DNA of 64,000 bases from an uncultured bacterium (GTDB taxonomy: Bacteria; Bipolaricaulota; Bipolaricaulia; UBA7950; UBA9294). Shown here piece after piece: positions 26,160 to 34,514 of the stretch (positions are counted from its first letter, which is position 1; each line of letters starts with the position of its first letter). Below the pieces are notes generated by a model. That model saw nothing but the letters and a program-made list of their open reading frames with translations, searched no databases and was not told where the DNA came from. The position numbers and the translations under genes are program-made. The stretch lies in contig CAIOGO010000021.1 of NCBI GenBank assembly GCA_903857865.1, forward strand, positions 15,810 through 79,809. The letters are read 5' to 3'.

Positions 26160-29110
26160 CGTGTCACCGCGCTCTGATCTGATTTGAATCGCGTACCGGC
26201 TCGCTCGAGGTTCAAGGCCAGCAGCCATTCGAGGATCTGGTCGTCGGCGAGGTCGTGAGGCCAGGCGTAGGCGTCGAGGACGGCTTCGTCGAGCGTCCTG
26301 TGGGCGAGGTCGAGCCAGGTGGGGCGCTGGTTGTAGAGGTTGGTGAGCGTGCGCTTGGCGAGCTTCTTGGCACACTCGTCGTCCTGCGCTGCGACCCGCG
26401 TGTAACGCACTACTCCAATCTGAAGGCCTCCGCGCGCCTCCACGGTCTCAGGGGCGATGAACTGGCCCCAGGGACCGTCAGGCCTACCGCCGAACTCCAG
26501 GACCTCGGTTCTTGTCCACTCTGGAGGATTCAGCCAGCCCTCCCGCAGATCGTTGAGTTCCCGTGCCGCTTGTGCGATCGGATCCCTGTGAGCGGTGGTT
26601 AGTTCGGGAAAGGGAAAAGTCTCGAAGCAGGTTGTAGGCGTGTAGCGAAAGCCGCTCTCCTTCTCGCGAAGCTGCGTTCCCTGCGCAAGCGCCCACGCTT
26701 CGTGAACCCGAGAGTGCAGAACCCCGAAGATGTAGTCGTCGCCGGTCCCGAAGGCGACGAGCTGATGGTCCGGCAGCGTTGGATGCGATGCCCAGGCGAA
26801 GACGCGGTGCTTCGCCACGGTGGGAGTAACAAGGAACCGAGGCGCCACAGCGATGCTCTTGCGCATCTCCGCACAGGGTTCGGCGTGCAGCCACCAAGTC
26901 TCGCGATACTTCTTGCGTTTGACCGTTGCTCGGTCTGGGTAGACGCGTTCCTCGACGAGACGATACGGAGCTTCGTACAACGCCGCTTCTTCGCGGCTTG
27001 TGCGAACGCCGAAGTCAATGATCCAGATGTTGCGCGGCCTTCGGAGGACGTCGAGGGAGTTGATCCATGGGACGATCACGTCGCTGTTCGGGGCACCATG
27101 GGGATTTGGCATTGCCAAGAGTTCGAGCACTTCCTGTTCCTCAACGTCGAAGCGTCCGGCCTTGACGTCCGCGATGAACCCGCGGTCCACGTTCTCACGG
27201 AGTCTGGCAGCCTTTGTGATGTCGGCCAGAGCGCTCAGGTTTGGGTTGACCGTGACAACGGCCCGACCATCGAGTTCACGGGACGTCTCCGTGCCGCCGT
27301 CGAAACCCACCATGCTCACGTGCACGTTCGCACCATCGAGAATCCAGCCCCGATCGGACTGAGCCCAGAAGATGTCGCCGGAGGCCTTGATCCGCTTCAG
27401 CACTTCGCGGTTCAGGCCGCCTCGGATGCCTTGGGTGGCAAGCAGGCCTGCGCGGTGGAGCTTGCCGCCCTCAATCATCGCCCGCGCTTTCTCGAACCAG
27501 TAGCAGCAGAGGTCGCTGAAGTTGGGGATTCGTGAGCCGTAGAGTGCGAAGAGATTCTCCACGTACGGGTCGCCCAACTCGGAGCGCAACTTCTTGGTGC
27601 CCAGAAACGGCGGATTCCCGATGACGACGGTCGCCGCGGGCCACTCGGGCTCGACGGCGTTTCCGTCTGCGTCGAAGGCGAGGATCGCATCCTTGTGCTC
27701 GATGTTGTCGAGCTTCTTCAGCAGCGGCTCGGCCGGCCAGCCAAAGCCGTTTTCGTGCAGCCACTGGATATAGCCGATCCACACGGTCGCCTGGGCCAGC
27801 TCGTGGGCATACTCGTTGATCTCGATCCCGTAGAGCTGCCGCGGATCCGCGGTGGGTATCGAGAGAGGGAAGCCGAGGCTCGTCGAGAGCGTGATGACTT
27901 CCTTCTCGAGATTCAAGAGCTCGCGCATCGCAACATAGAGGAAATTGCCGCTGCCGCAGGCGGGATCGAGGACCTTCGTGTCGGCGATCTCGTCGGCGAA
28001 GCCGTGCAACAGCTTCTGCAGACGGGTGCGCAACCTTGCCTTGGCGCCACCGGCCGACGGCGTGGCGCGCCACTCGGCGGCGACTTTCTCGACTTCCTTC
28101 CTGACTTCCTCCCAGCGGCGGCGCAGCGGGCGCATGAGGACCGGCTCGACGATGAGGAGGATGTCCTCGCGGCTCGTGTAGTGGGCGCCGATCTGCGACC
28201 GCTTGCTCGGGTCAAGGCCGCGCTCGAACAGCGTGCCGAGGATCGACGGCTCGATGCTCGACCAATCGAGTTGCGACACGCGATGGAGGATCCGCAGATC
28301 GTCGTGCGAGAGGTCAAGCACGGTGTCGTCGTCGAACAGGCCGCCGTTGAAGTGCGGGATGCGGTCGAGGCCGAAGTAGCCGCCTTTCGCCATGTGGCCA
28401 AACAGTGCCTTGAGCTGGCGGCCGAACGTGGCCGGGTCGTCCCTCGTCTCGGCGACGAGGCGCGACACGAGCTTCTCGGGCAGAAGCTTGATGTCTTCGG
28501 CGAAGAGAGAGAAGAGGATGCGGATGAGAAAGTGGGCTGCCTCTTCCGAATCGTGGCCGCGGTCGCGGAGCGATTGGGCGAGATGGACGAACTCTGCCGC
28601 TGCCTTCTTCGTGACGCCCTCGCGTGTCTCGTCGGCCCGCAGCCTCTCCGGCTCGTTGAAGACCGCTCGCAGCACGGCTTGGCCCGCTTCGGTCGTGAGA
28701 TCGTCGAAGCCGATGCGAATCTCGCGCTTCACGGCATTGTTGAAGTTCGTGTGGACGACGATCGTCTCCATGTCGGAGACGACGAGAAGCGGCGGGTTCA
28801 GCAGGGCATCGCAGTACCTCAAGAGCTGCGCGTAGGCAGCGTCGAGGTCCTTGTGCTTGCCCTTGTACTCCCAGGCGAAGAAACCCTTCTTCCAGACGTC
28901 GGCCCACCCTTGGCCGCCCGTCGACTTGTCGGCGCCCTTCTCGAACGTGAACCACGTGCCTTCGCTGTCCGCCTGGGCCGGAGTCTCGTGCCCCAGCATG
29001 CGGCAGAGGTCGATGAAGTGCTCTTGGGAGGCCGAGCGCTCCTTGAGCGTGGAGGCGCGCCACTTGGCGACGAACTCCTGCGGCGTCATCGTTGGCCTTT
29101 TCGTCGACAT
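26156..29110 (-). CDS. MmeI-like type IIG/IIL restriction endonuclease-methyltransferase
   Basis: 984-residue single-chain restriction-modification enzyme. The N-terminal nuclease domain has the PD-(D/E)XK pattern D71, then E81-Y-K83, the same spacing as in MmeI. A helical spacer follows (GAHYTSREDI at 309-317), then the gamma-class N6-adenine methyltransferase with the SAM motif DPACGSGNFL (382-391) and catalytic NPPF (499-502). The target recognition region and C-terminal helical domain complete the family layout. Such enzymes methylate one strand and cut about 20 bases away. The ATG at 29110 has GAGGGGG nearby; another ATG at 29089 is possible. It is coupled to the next gene downstream. 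Confidence 0.92.
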   Translation of the reverse strand: MSTKRPTMTPQEFVAKWRASTLKERSASQEHFIDLCRMLGHETPAQADSEGTWFTFEKGADKSTGGQGWADVWKKGFFAWEYKGKHKDLDAAYAQLLRYCDALLNPPLLVVSDMETIVVHTNFNNAVKREIRIGFDDLTTEAGQAVLRAVFNEPERLRADETREGVTKKAAAEFVHLAQSLRDRGHDSEEAAHFLIRILFSLFAEDIKLLPEKLVSRLVAETRDDPATFGRQLKALFGHMAKGGYFGLDRIPHFNGGLFDDDTVLDLSHDDLRILHRVSQLDWSSIEPSILGTLFERGLDPSKRSQIGAHYTSREDILLIVEPVLMRPLRRRWEEVRKEVEKVAAEWRATPSAGGAKARLRTRLQKLLHGFADEIADTKVLDPACGSGNFLYVAMRELLNLEKEVITLSTSLGFPLSIPTADPRQLYGIEINEYAHELAQATVWIGYIQWLHENGFGWPAEPLLKKLDNIEHKDAILAFDADGNAVEPEWPAATVVIGNPPFLGTKKLRSELGDPYVENLFALYGSRIPNFSDLCCYWFEKARAMIEGGKLHRAGLLATQGIRGGLNREVLKRIKASGDIFWAQSDRGWILDGANVHVSMVGFDGGTETSRELDGRAVVTVNPNLSALADITKAARLRENVDRGFIADVKAGRFDVEEQEVLELLAMPNPHGAPNSDVIVPWINSLDVLRRPRNIWIIDFGVRTSREEAALYEAPYRLVEERVYPDRATVKRKKYRETWWLHAEPCAEMRKSIAVAPRFLVTPTVAKHRVFAWASHPTLPDHQLVAFGTGDDYIFGVLHSRVHEAWALAQGTQLREKESGFRYTPTTCFETFPFPELTTAHRDPIAQAARELNDLREGWLNPPEWTRTEVLEFGGRPDGPWGQFIAPETVEARGGLQIGVVRYTRVAAQDDECAKKLAKRTLTNLYNQRPTWLDLAHRTLDEAVLDAYAWPHDLADDQILEWLLALNLERAGTRFKSDQSAVTR

Positions 29111-29320
29111 GTCCCCCTCAGCGCCTCTCGTGGGATTGAGGCAGTTGAGTCTCATTCTAGGGAGCAGCATCGTACGCAGCAAACTCGTGCCATCCACCTC
29201 AGGCCTCTCGCCACAACGGCAAGGCACATGCCCTACGGCTGCGCCTCTCCCCGGCCGCCCGTGGTACACTTCGCCAAGGTCCGAGCCAGTCGGCGAGGGC
29301 AGTGCGTCACGAAAGGCGGA

Positions 29321-30595
29321 ATGACAGACAAGACGAATAGTGAAAGCACCCACGCGGGCGTGCCCGCGTTGCTGAGCGAGTTCACGTCGCTGTGGTGGGA
29401 AGGCGATTCGTCGTTCCCCGATCTAGGCCCGCTCGTCTCGCATGCCGAGCGGCGGGAGAACGAACGCAGGCTGGCGTGCGTCGTCGATCAGGCGCTGGCG
29501 GAGATCAAGCATCCGCCGACGGATCCTGAGGCGCGCAAGCTCTCCGAGCAGCGGCTGGCTCTGGCCGGACGCGAGTTCGTCAAGGCAACGCTCGGGCTCG
29601 ACGACGTTCACCTCGACACGCTCCAGCACGGCGGATTCATCGAGTGCGGGCGCGAGTTCGCGCGCCTGGTCCACGAATTCGATCCGACGGTGTCGCGCGA
29701 AGACACGTTCCAGGCGAGCCGCAACGTGTGGACGATGAACGGGGTCCAGCGGATGCTGGGCCTGCCGGTACGGATGACGCCATCGGTGTTCGCCTACAGC
29801 CTCCTCTACCCGTACACCGACAATGCGCTCGATCAACCCGATGTATTCGAGGAAGCGAAGCTGCGCGCGAACGAGCGGTTCGGTCGGCGCCTGGAGGGCG
29901 AGAAGCTGCTGCCTGAGGCAAGCGACGAGGAGAAGCTCTTCCGACTGCTCGAGAAGATCGAGACGGAGTATTCGCGCGACGTGGCCCCGCAGGTGTACGA
30001 GAGCCTGTACGCAATTCACGCCGCCCAAGCCCGAAGCGTTCGGCTCATGCGTCGCGACGAGCCGCCGTACGGCGTCGACGTGCTCGGGATCGCCCTCGAG
30101 AAGGGCGGCGCGTCGGTGTTGGCGGACGGGTACTTGGTCGCGGGATCGCTCACTCTCTCTCAGGCGCGGCTCTTGTTCGGGCTCGGTGCCCTGTTGCAGC
30201 TCGGCGACGACCTACAGGACGTCGAGGACGATCGCGCGAAGGGCCTGGCAACGATCTTCTCGCAGACGGCGAAGCGCTGGCCGCTCGATCGGCTGACGAA
30301 TCGCCTCTTCCACTTCCGCGAGCGCGTCCTCGAGCATCTCGCGTGCCTCGACGCGCCGGAGGCGGCACCGCTGGCCGACCTGATGCGCAAAGCGACATTC
30401 CACCTCATCCTTGACGCGGCCGGGAGCACTCCGCGTCTCTATTCTGGCGCGTACATCAAGGCGCTCGAAGTGCACTCGCCGTTCCGCTTCCGCGAGCTGG
30501 CTCGTCAACGGCGGCGGCTCGAACGCGAGCGCACGTCGGCGTTCGCGCTGCTCGCGACGGCGATGTCCGCCGGGACTCCCACGTCTTCAACCTAG
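29321..30595 (+). CDS. Class 1 isoprenoid biosynthesis-fold enzyme
   Basis: 424-residue, all-helical protein resembling trans-isoprenyl diphosphate synthases. Two aspartate-rich segments are seen: DNALD within YPYTDNALDQP (about residues 166-177) and GDDLQDVEDDRAKG (about 295-308), the latter close to the second DDxxD of the fold. The first motif is weaker than in true prenyl synthases, so the reaction (prenyl transfer or terpene chemistry) is uncertain. The ATG at 29321 has AAAGGCGGA upstream; the huge open frame before it is antisense to the restriction gene. Its codon use looks like the core genome, unlike the genes around it. Confidence 0.75.
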   Translation: MTDKTNSESTHAGVPALLSEFTSLWWEGDSSFPDLGPLVSHAERRENERRLACVVDQALAEIKHPPTDPEARKLSEQRLALAGREFVKATLGLDDVHLDTLQHGGFIECGREFARLVHEFDPTVSREDTFQASRNVWTMNGVQRMLGLPVRMTPSVFAYSLLYPYTDNALDQPDVFEEAKLRANERFGRRLEGEKLLPEASDEEKLFRLLEKIETEYSRDVAPQVYESLYAIHAAQARSVRLMRRDEPPYGVDVLGIALEKGGASVLADGYLVAGSLTLSQARLLFGLGALLQLGDDLQDVEDDRAKGLATIFSQTAKRWPLDRLTNRLFHFRERVLEHLACLDAPEAAPLADLMRKATFHLILDAAGSTPRLYSGAYIKALEVHSPFRFRELARQRRRLERERTSAFALLATAMSAGTPTSST

Positions 30596-30678
30596 CGCGC
30601 CGGAGTCTCAGTTGTCACGCCGCCCTCCCACAAGTACGCTGGCCACTAGCTGCCACTAGGCAGCCACGGGGGTGGAAC

Positions 30679-31467
30679 GTGTTCAGACGCATCGGGAGGA
30701 AGCATGCGCGCATCATCGGGAACGCGCTTGTCGTCGTCGCCGTCGTCATTGCGCTCAAGGCCGCTGCCCACGCGCTCGGCTGGGAGGCGCTGTCGCTCAA
30801 CCCGCTTCTGTCCGGCATCGTGGCTGCCGACGTCTTCCTGATGGGCTTCCTTCTAAGCGGCGTGTTGGCCGACTTCAAGGAAAGCGAGAAGCTGCCGGGC
30901 GAGGTGGCGGCGTCGCTCGAGATCCTGTTCGACGAAGCCACGAGCATGGCCCGACGGGCGAGTGATGCCACGTCGACATCCGCCGCGGGCGCCGTCACCG
31001 CCGGCGTGCGCGACCTCGCGATGTCCCTCCACGACTGGTTCTACAAGAAACAGCGCACGTCGGAGTTGATGAACGCGCTCGGCGACCTCAGCCCGCGCCT
31101 CCTCGCGCTCGAGTCGCCAGCACAGGCGGCGTCGATCGCTCGCATCAAGCAGGAGCAGCACGCGCTTCGCCGCGCGCTCGTCCGCATCCACACGATCCGC
31201 GAGACGTCGTTCATCTCGTCCGGCTACTTGATCGCCGAGCTCACGACCGGACTCCTGTCGCTGGCGCTCATCCTGTCGAAGATCGAGCCATTCTACGAAT
31301 CGCTGTTCATCGTCGGCGTGATCGTCTTCCTGCTCGCCTTCCTCCTCCTGCTGATCGGTGACCTCGACAACCCATTCGGGTACTACGAGAAGCATTCGTC
31401 CGAAGAGGTCTCGCTCAAGCCGCTCGAGGACGCGATCGCGCGGATGGGCGCGAGTCCGGAGAAGTAG
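30679..31467 (+). CDS. Four-segment membrane protein, DUF4239/bestrophin-like
   Basis: 262-residue protein with hydrophobic segments near residues 13-30, 42-62, 180-200 and 210-230, the two pairs separated by a long charged cytoplasmic helical stretch. The layout, including a helix pair at each end, resembles bestrophin-like DUF4239 proteins, but identification by eye is weak. The GTG start at 30679 follows GGGGGTGGAAC. It is 83 bp after the isoprenoid-type gene and may share its transcript. Confidence 0.6.
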   Translation: MFRRIGRKHARIIGNALVVVAVVIALKAAAHALGWEALSLNPLLSGIVAADVFLMGFLLSGVLADFKESEKLPGEVAASLEILFDEATSMARRASDATSTSAAGAVTAGVRDLAMSLHDWFYKKQRTSELMNALGDLSPRLLALESPAQAASIARIKQEQHALRRALVRIHTIRETSFISSGYLIAELTTGLLSLALILSKIEPFYESLFIVGVIVFLLAFLLLLIGDLDNPFGYYEKHSSEEVSLKPLEDAIARMGASPEK

Positions 31468-31954
31468 GACGCGTCGCGTCACTGGCCTTGCGTGGAGTGG
31501 CTGGCCTCGACCGGCCACATGGACGAGCACGAGCAGGCTCTGGTCCCACAGGCTCACGTTCAGGGCTGAGAACGTCAAGAGGCGAGACGCGACCCCGTCG
31601 CCGCAACGGCAGAGTAGCCAGTAGGGCGACCTGGGCACGCCCACCGCATGTGCAGACGTGCAAGCCAGAGTCGGCGAGAACGTCAAGCAGGACCGATGTG
31701 ACACCGGCACCCCCGGCTGACTACCGGTTGCCTGACCCGTGAAGTGAAGACCTGCCCCCGCCGCCTGAAGTGCGTCGCCCAATCCCCTCACGTCAGGCTT
31801 CTCCATGTCCTCCACCTGGTGGTCTTGTAGTGTGGCTACTGCTATACTCCGTTTTCAGAAGCACTTGGGTATTGTGCCACGCCCAGAGTGTTCGGGACGA
31901 CGAGGGTTGCAGGTGCTCGGGCTTCTTAGTTCTGCGTGCTCCTGCGAGGTGCGC
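31468..31954. other. Intergenic gap, no gene seen
   Basis: About 490 bp without a credible coding frame between the membrane protein and the STAND gene. The only signal noted is an extended -10 element at 31840-31848. No repeat, insertion sequence end or tRNA is visible. Confidence 0.6.
31840..31848 (+). promoter_or_regulatory. Extended -10 element upstream of the STAND NTPase gene
   Basis: TGC followed by TATACT (31843-31848) is an extended -10 sequence about 107 nt before the ATG at 31955. A well-spaced -35 is not evident (TTGTAG at 31825 is too close). Confidence 0.4.
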
Positions 31955-34339
31955 ATGACTGGTAATGACGGAGGAACTTCGCAGCGCGACGAATCGAAGC
32001 TCGCGCTGTATGCAGACATACTCGCTCTGCGAGATGTTGCCGACGCCACGCGACGCGGATTCGCGTTTGAGGTCGCCGTTAGGGACGTTCTCCCGTGGGA
32101 TCACCGACCACCCTTCTCCGTGAGGACCAAGTCCGCGCAGTTTGACGCTTTTTTCGAGTGGCTTGGCCGCATCTTCTGGGTTGAGGCAAAGGCGAAGAAG
32201 ACGCCAATTAGGAGGGCGTCGCATGATTGGGAAGACTTCGCTCTGAAAGTCCGTGAGGGGAGACAGACCTGCGTGGGTCTGTTCTGCAGCTTGTACCCCG
32301 TCAACAGCGACATCGGCTCCGCGGCAGCCCAGATGAACACTGAGGGTTTCACAGTTCTGGTAGTGGCTGGTGAGGCCTGGGATGCTCTCGCAGCAGACTC
32401 ACTTCCGTTCGGAGATGTGCTTCGCTACATGATCATGCAAGCAAGGATCTCTGGGGCCGCCATGGCGCCCGCACCTACGATAGTCCGCAAGTGGACCTAC
32501 AATCGCCAGGCCGCGACGACAAAGGTCGAAAGGGCTTGCCGCGAGCTTTCAGCGGCTTTCTTGAGAAGGCACAAACACCCGAAGCACAAAGAGATCTACG
32601 TCCAAAGGGCGCTGGACGTGGCTGTCACGAGCATGGCAATGGATTTGCGACCATCGAGGCTCGAGGCTGTGCAGAGGCGCTTTCGCAAGAAGAGTGCCCA
32701 CCCAGAGTGGACGGGCCGTCGAGAATCGCCGACACAGATCTGCACACTGCGCGACGATTCCGGCTCGGGGAAGACGACGCTGTCCGTGCAGCTAGGCTTG
32801 ACCACCTCTCCCTTTTTCGGCGTCGCTCTGGAAGCTCTCCATCCGGACCTGGATCGTGCGCTTGAGGCTGCAGTCCGTTCACTTGGGCAAGACTGCGGGA
32901 TTGAGGAGCTTCGAGCATCGAATCGCCCCCTCTTGGTCGCAATTGACTCGCTCGATGAAGCGCGGCATGTTCCGGAGAAGCGAAGACAGGTCCTTGCAGC
33001 GGTCAGGCTGCTCGACGAACTGAATAGTCTGGCTGAAAGCCGCGGCCTTCTCGCATACCCGCTTGGCCTCATCTTCACCGTCCGGGAAGACTACTGGGAG
33101 CCGTGGGCAAGCCTCTTTGAGAAGAGGAAGGTTCTGACGCTGAGAAGGCGCTGTTCGCGCTTCAATGGCACGGAGATGCCAATTGCGCTTGAGAAGTATG
33201 CCTGCGCGTATGACTACACGCCAGCCGGTCCGCCAACCGAGGCAGCTTTGGCGGTTCTGTCGATCCCATTCAATCTTGATGTCTTCTCCGCCGCGAATGA
33301 CAGCATGGGGACCGTTTCTCTTGCAGACGTATTGGAGACAAACGTCCTCTCGCTCTACTTCGCTCGCAAGGAGGAGGACATTCTCCGAAGACAGCTCCGT
33401 GACTTGACGGGCGAGAGACTTATGTGGCTGGCATCGCAATTCGCCGTTGCTTGCGTCGATCGAGGTGAGAACGCACTGCCGAGGAATCTTCTCCTCGAGA
33501 TCGTTGAGGCGCTTCCCTGCTTCAAGGGCTCTGGCGAGCAAGTCCTCGTCGCAATGACGTCTGAGCAGTTGCTCAGCAGAGATGGCGGCGGCTTGCACTT
33601 CCGTTTCCGCCACACTCAGTTCCTGGAGTATCTCCTTGCATACCACATTGTCACCTCCATTGGCGAGGGCGGCGGCCTCACGGAACTGGAGGCGATCGTT
33701 GCTTCTCTCGCTTCCTCGGGGGTTGCGTCCGCCTTCCGGGTCCATGATGTCGTCCGCCATCTGTGCGACCGACGTTACCCCGAGGTCAAGGAGCTAATCG
33801 AGAATTACTACGCGCAGTGCGAGCAATACGTTGTCGCCAACCTACAACGGCTCCGCTCGCATCTGGCGAACAATGACCAGACTCCGCAGCGTGACCTAAC
33901 AATGGTACTCCAGGCGCTCGGGCCCGCCTCGGCGGATTCGGCGCTCGATGCTTTCTTCGTGATCGCTGCACAGAACAACAGACAGCCGCCTGCCCGAATA
34001 CTCGAGAGCTTCTGCATCGCATGGGAGAAGAGCCAAGGCCACCCTGACCGCTGGCGGCTTGTCGGAAAGCTGGCTGATCGCAACCTTCTCGCGTCAGACG
34101 ATGTCCTGGTGCGCCTCTTCGAGACGGGGACACAAAAAGAGTGGGAGGTCTACCTGGGCGCCGCGCTCGAGACCGATCAGACGGGCGAGATCCGGGAGCT
34201 GTGGGAGCAAGCCAGCGGAGATACGCTTGTGGCAGGACTCCGCGCCAGAATGCGGAGCCCGGGATGGGAGCAGGTTCAGTACCTGCTGACCACGTTCCGC
34301 TCAGGGGATCCATTCGTCATTGGAAGCACCTCCCTCTAG
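31955..34339 (+). CDS. STAND/NACHT-type NTPase with N-terminal PD-(D/E)XK nuclease domain (Avs-like)
   Basis: 794-residue multidomain protein. Residues about 30-150 fit a restriction-like nuclease: E39, D64 in AQFDAFF, and E77-A-K79 in FWVEAKAK. A P-loop NTPase follows with DDSGSGKTTL (267-276; the first Walker A glycine is Asp) and Walker B LLVAIDSLDE (326-335), then a sensor-like FTVREDYW and the STAND-style helical motif RHTQFLEYLLAYH (552-564). About 200 helical residues at the C-terminus may be the sensor. This order matches antiviral STAND proteins, in which ligand-triggered oligomerisation activates a nuclease. The ATG at 31955 follows GAGGTG. Lower GC at third positions suggests transfer. 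Function is inferred. Confidence 0.78.
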   Translation: MTGNDGGTSQRDESKLALYADILALRDVADATRRGFAFEVAVRDVLPWDHRPPFSVRTKSAQFDAFFEWLGRIFWVEAKAKKTPIRRASHDWEDFALKVREGRQTCVGLFCSLYPVNSDIGSAAAQMNTEGFTVLVVAGEAWDALAADSLPFGDVLRYMIMQARISGAAMAPAPTIVRKWTYNRQAATTKVERACRELSAAFLRRHKHPKHKEIYVQRALDVAVTSMAMDLRPSRLEAVQRRFRKKSAHPEWTGRRESPTQICTLRDDSGSGKTTLSVQLGLTTSPFFGVALEALHPDLDRALEAAVRSLGQDCGIEELRASNRPLLVAIDSLDEARHVPEKRRQVLAAVRLLDELNSLAESRGLLAYPLGLIFTVREDYWEPWASLFEKRKVLTLRRRCSRFNGTEMPIALEKYACAYDYTPAGPPTEAALAVLSIPFNLDVFSAANDSMGTVSLADVLETNVLSLYFARKEEDILRRQLRDLTGERLMWLASQFAVACVDRGENALPRNLLLEIVEALPCFKGSGEQVLVAMTSEQLLSRDGGGLHFRFRHTQFLEYLLAYHIVTSIGEGGGLTELEAIVASLASSGVASAFRVHDVVRHLCDRRYPEVKELIENYYAQCEQYVVANLQRLRSHLANNDQTPQRDLTMVLQALGPASADSALDAFFVIAAQNNRQPPARILESFCIAWEKSQGHPDRWRLVGKLADRNLLASDDVLVRLFETGTQKEWEVYLGAALETDQTGEIRELWEQASGDTLVAGLRARMRSPGWEQVQYLLTTFRSGDPFVIGSTSL

Positions 34340-34514
34340 GTTGTCCAGCGGGGCGTGGTGTCGACGCTTCAGGCCTCTTGAGGGATGCGTGATGAATCGA
34401 GCATGACAAGATCTCAGCGGGGGCACATCCTTTGGCACCATGTTCCCTAATGCGGCCGCTCAAGACTGAAGGAAACGGAGACGCCAAGAGAACAACACGC
34501 GACCGCGGCGCTCG

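Noticed and set aside
25128-26375. Start of the 343-residue protein at 26375
   Set aside because: The extra 72 codons overlap the restriction enzyme's C-terminal coding region in another frame and are Arg/Pro-rich noise; the ATGA start at 26159 is better.
27695-29320. Long N-terminal extension of the isoprenoid-fold gene
   Set aside because: This part is antisense to the MmeI-like gene; real similarity begins at the ATG at 29321, which has its own binding site.
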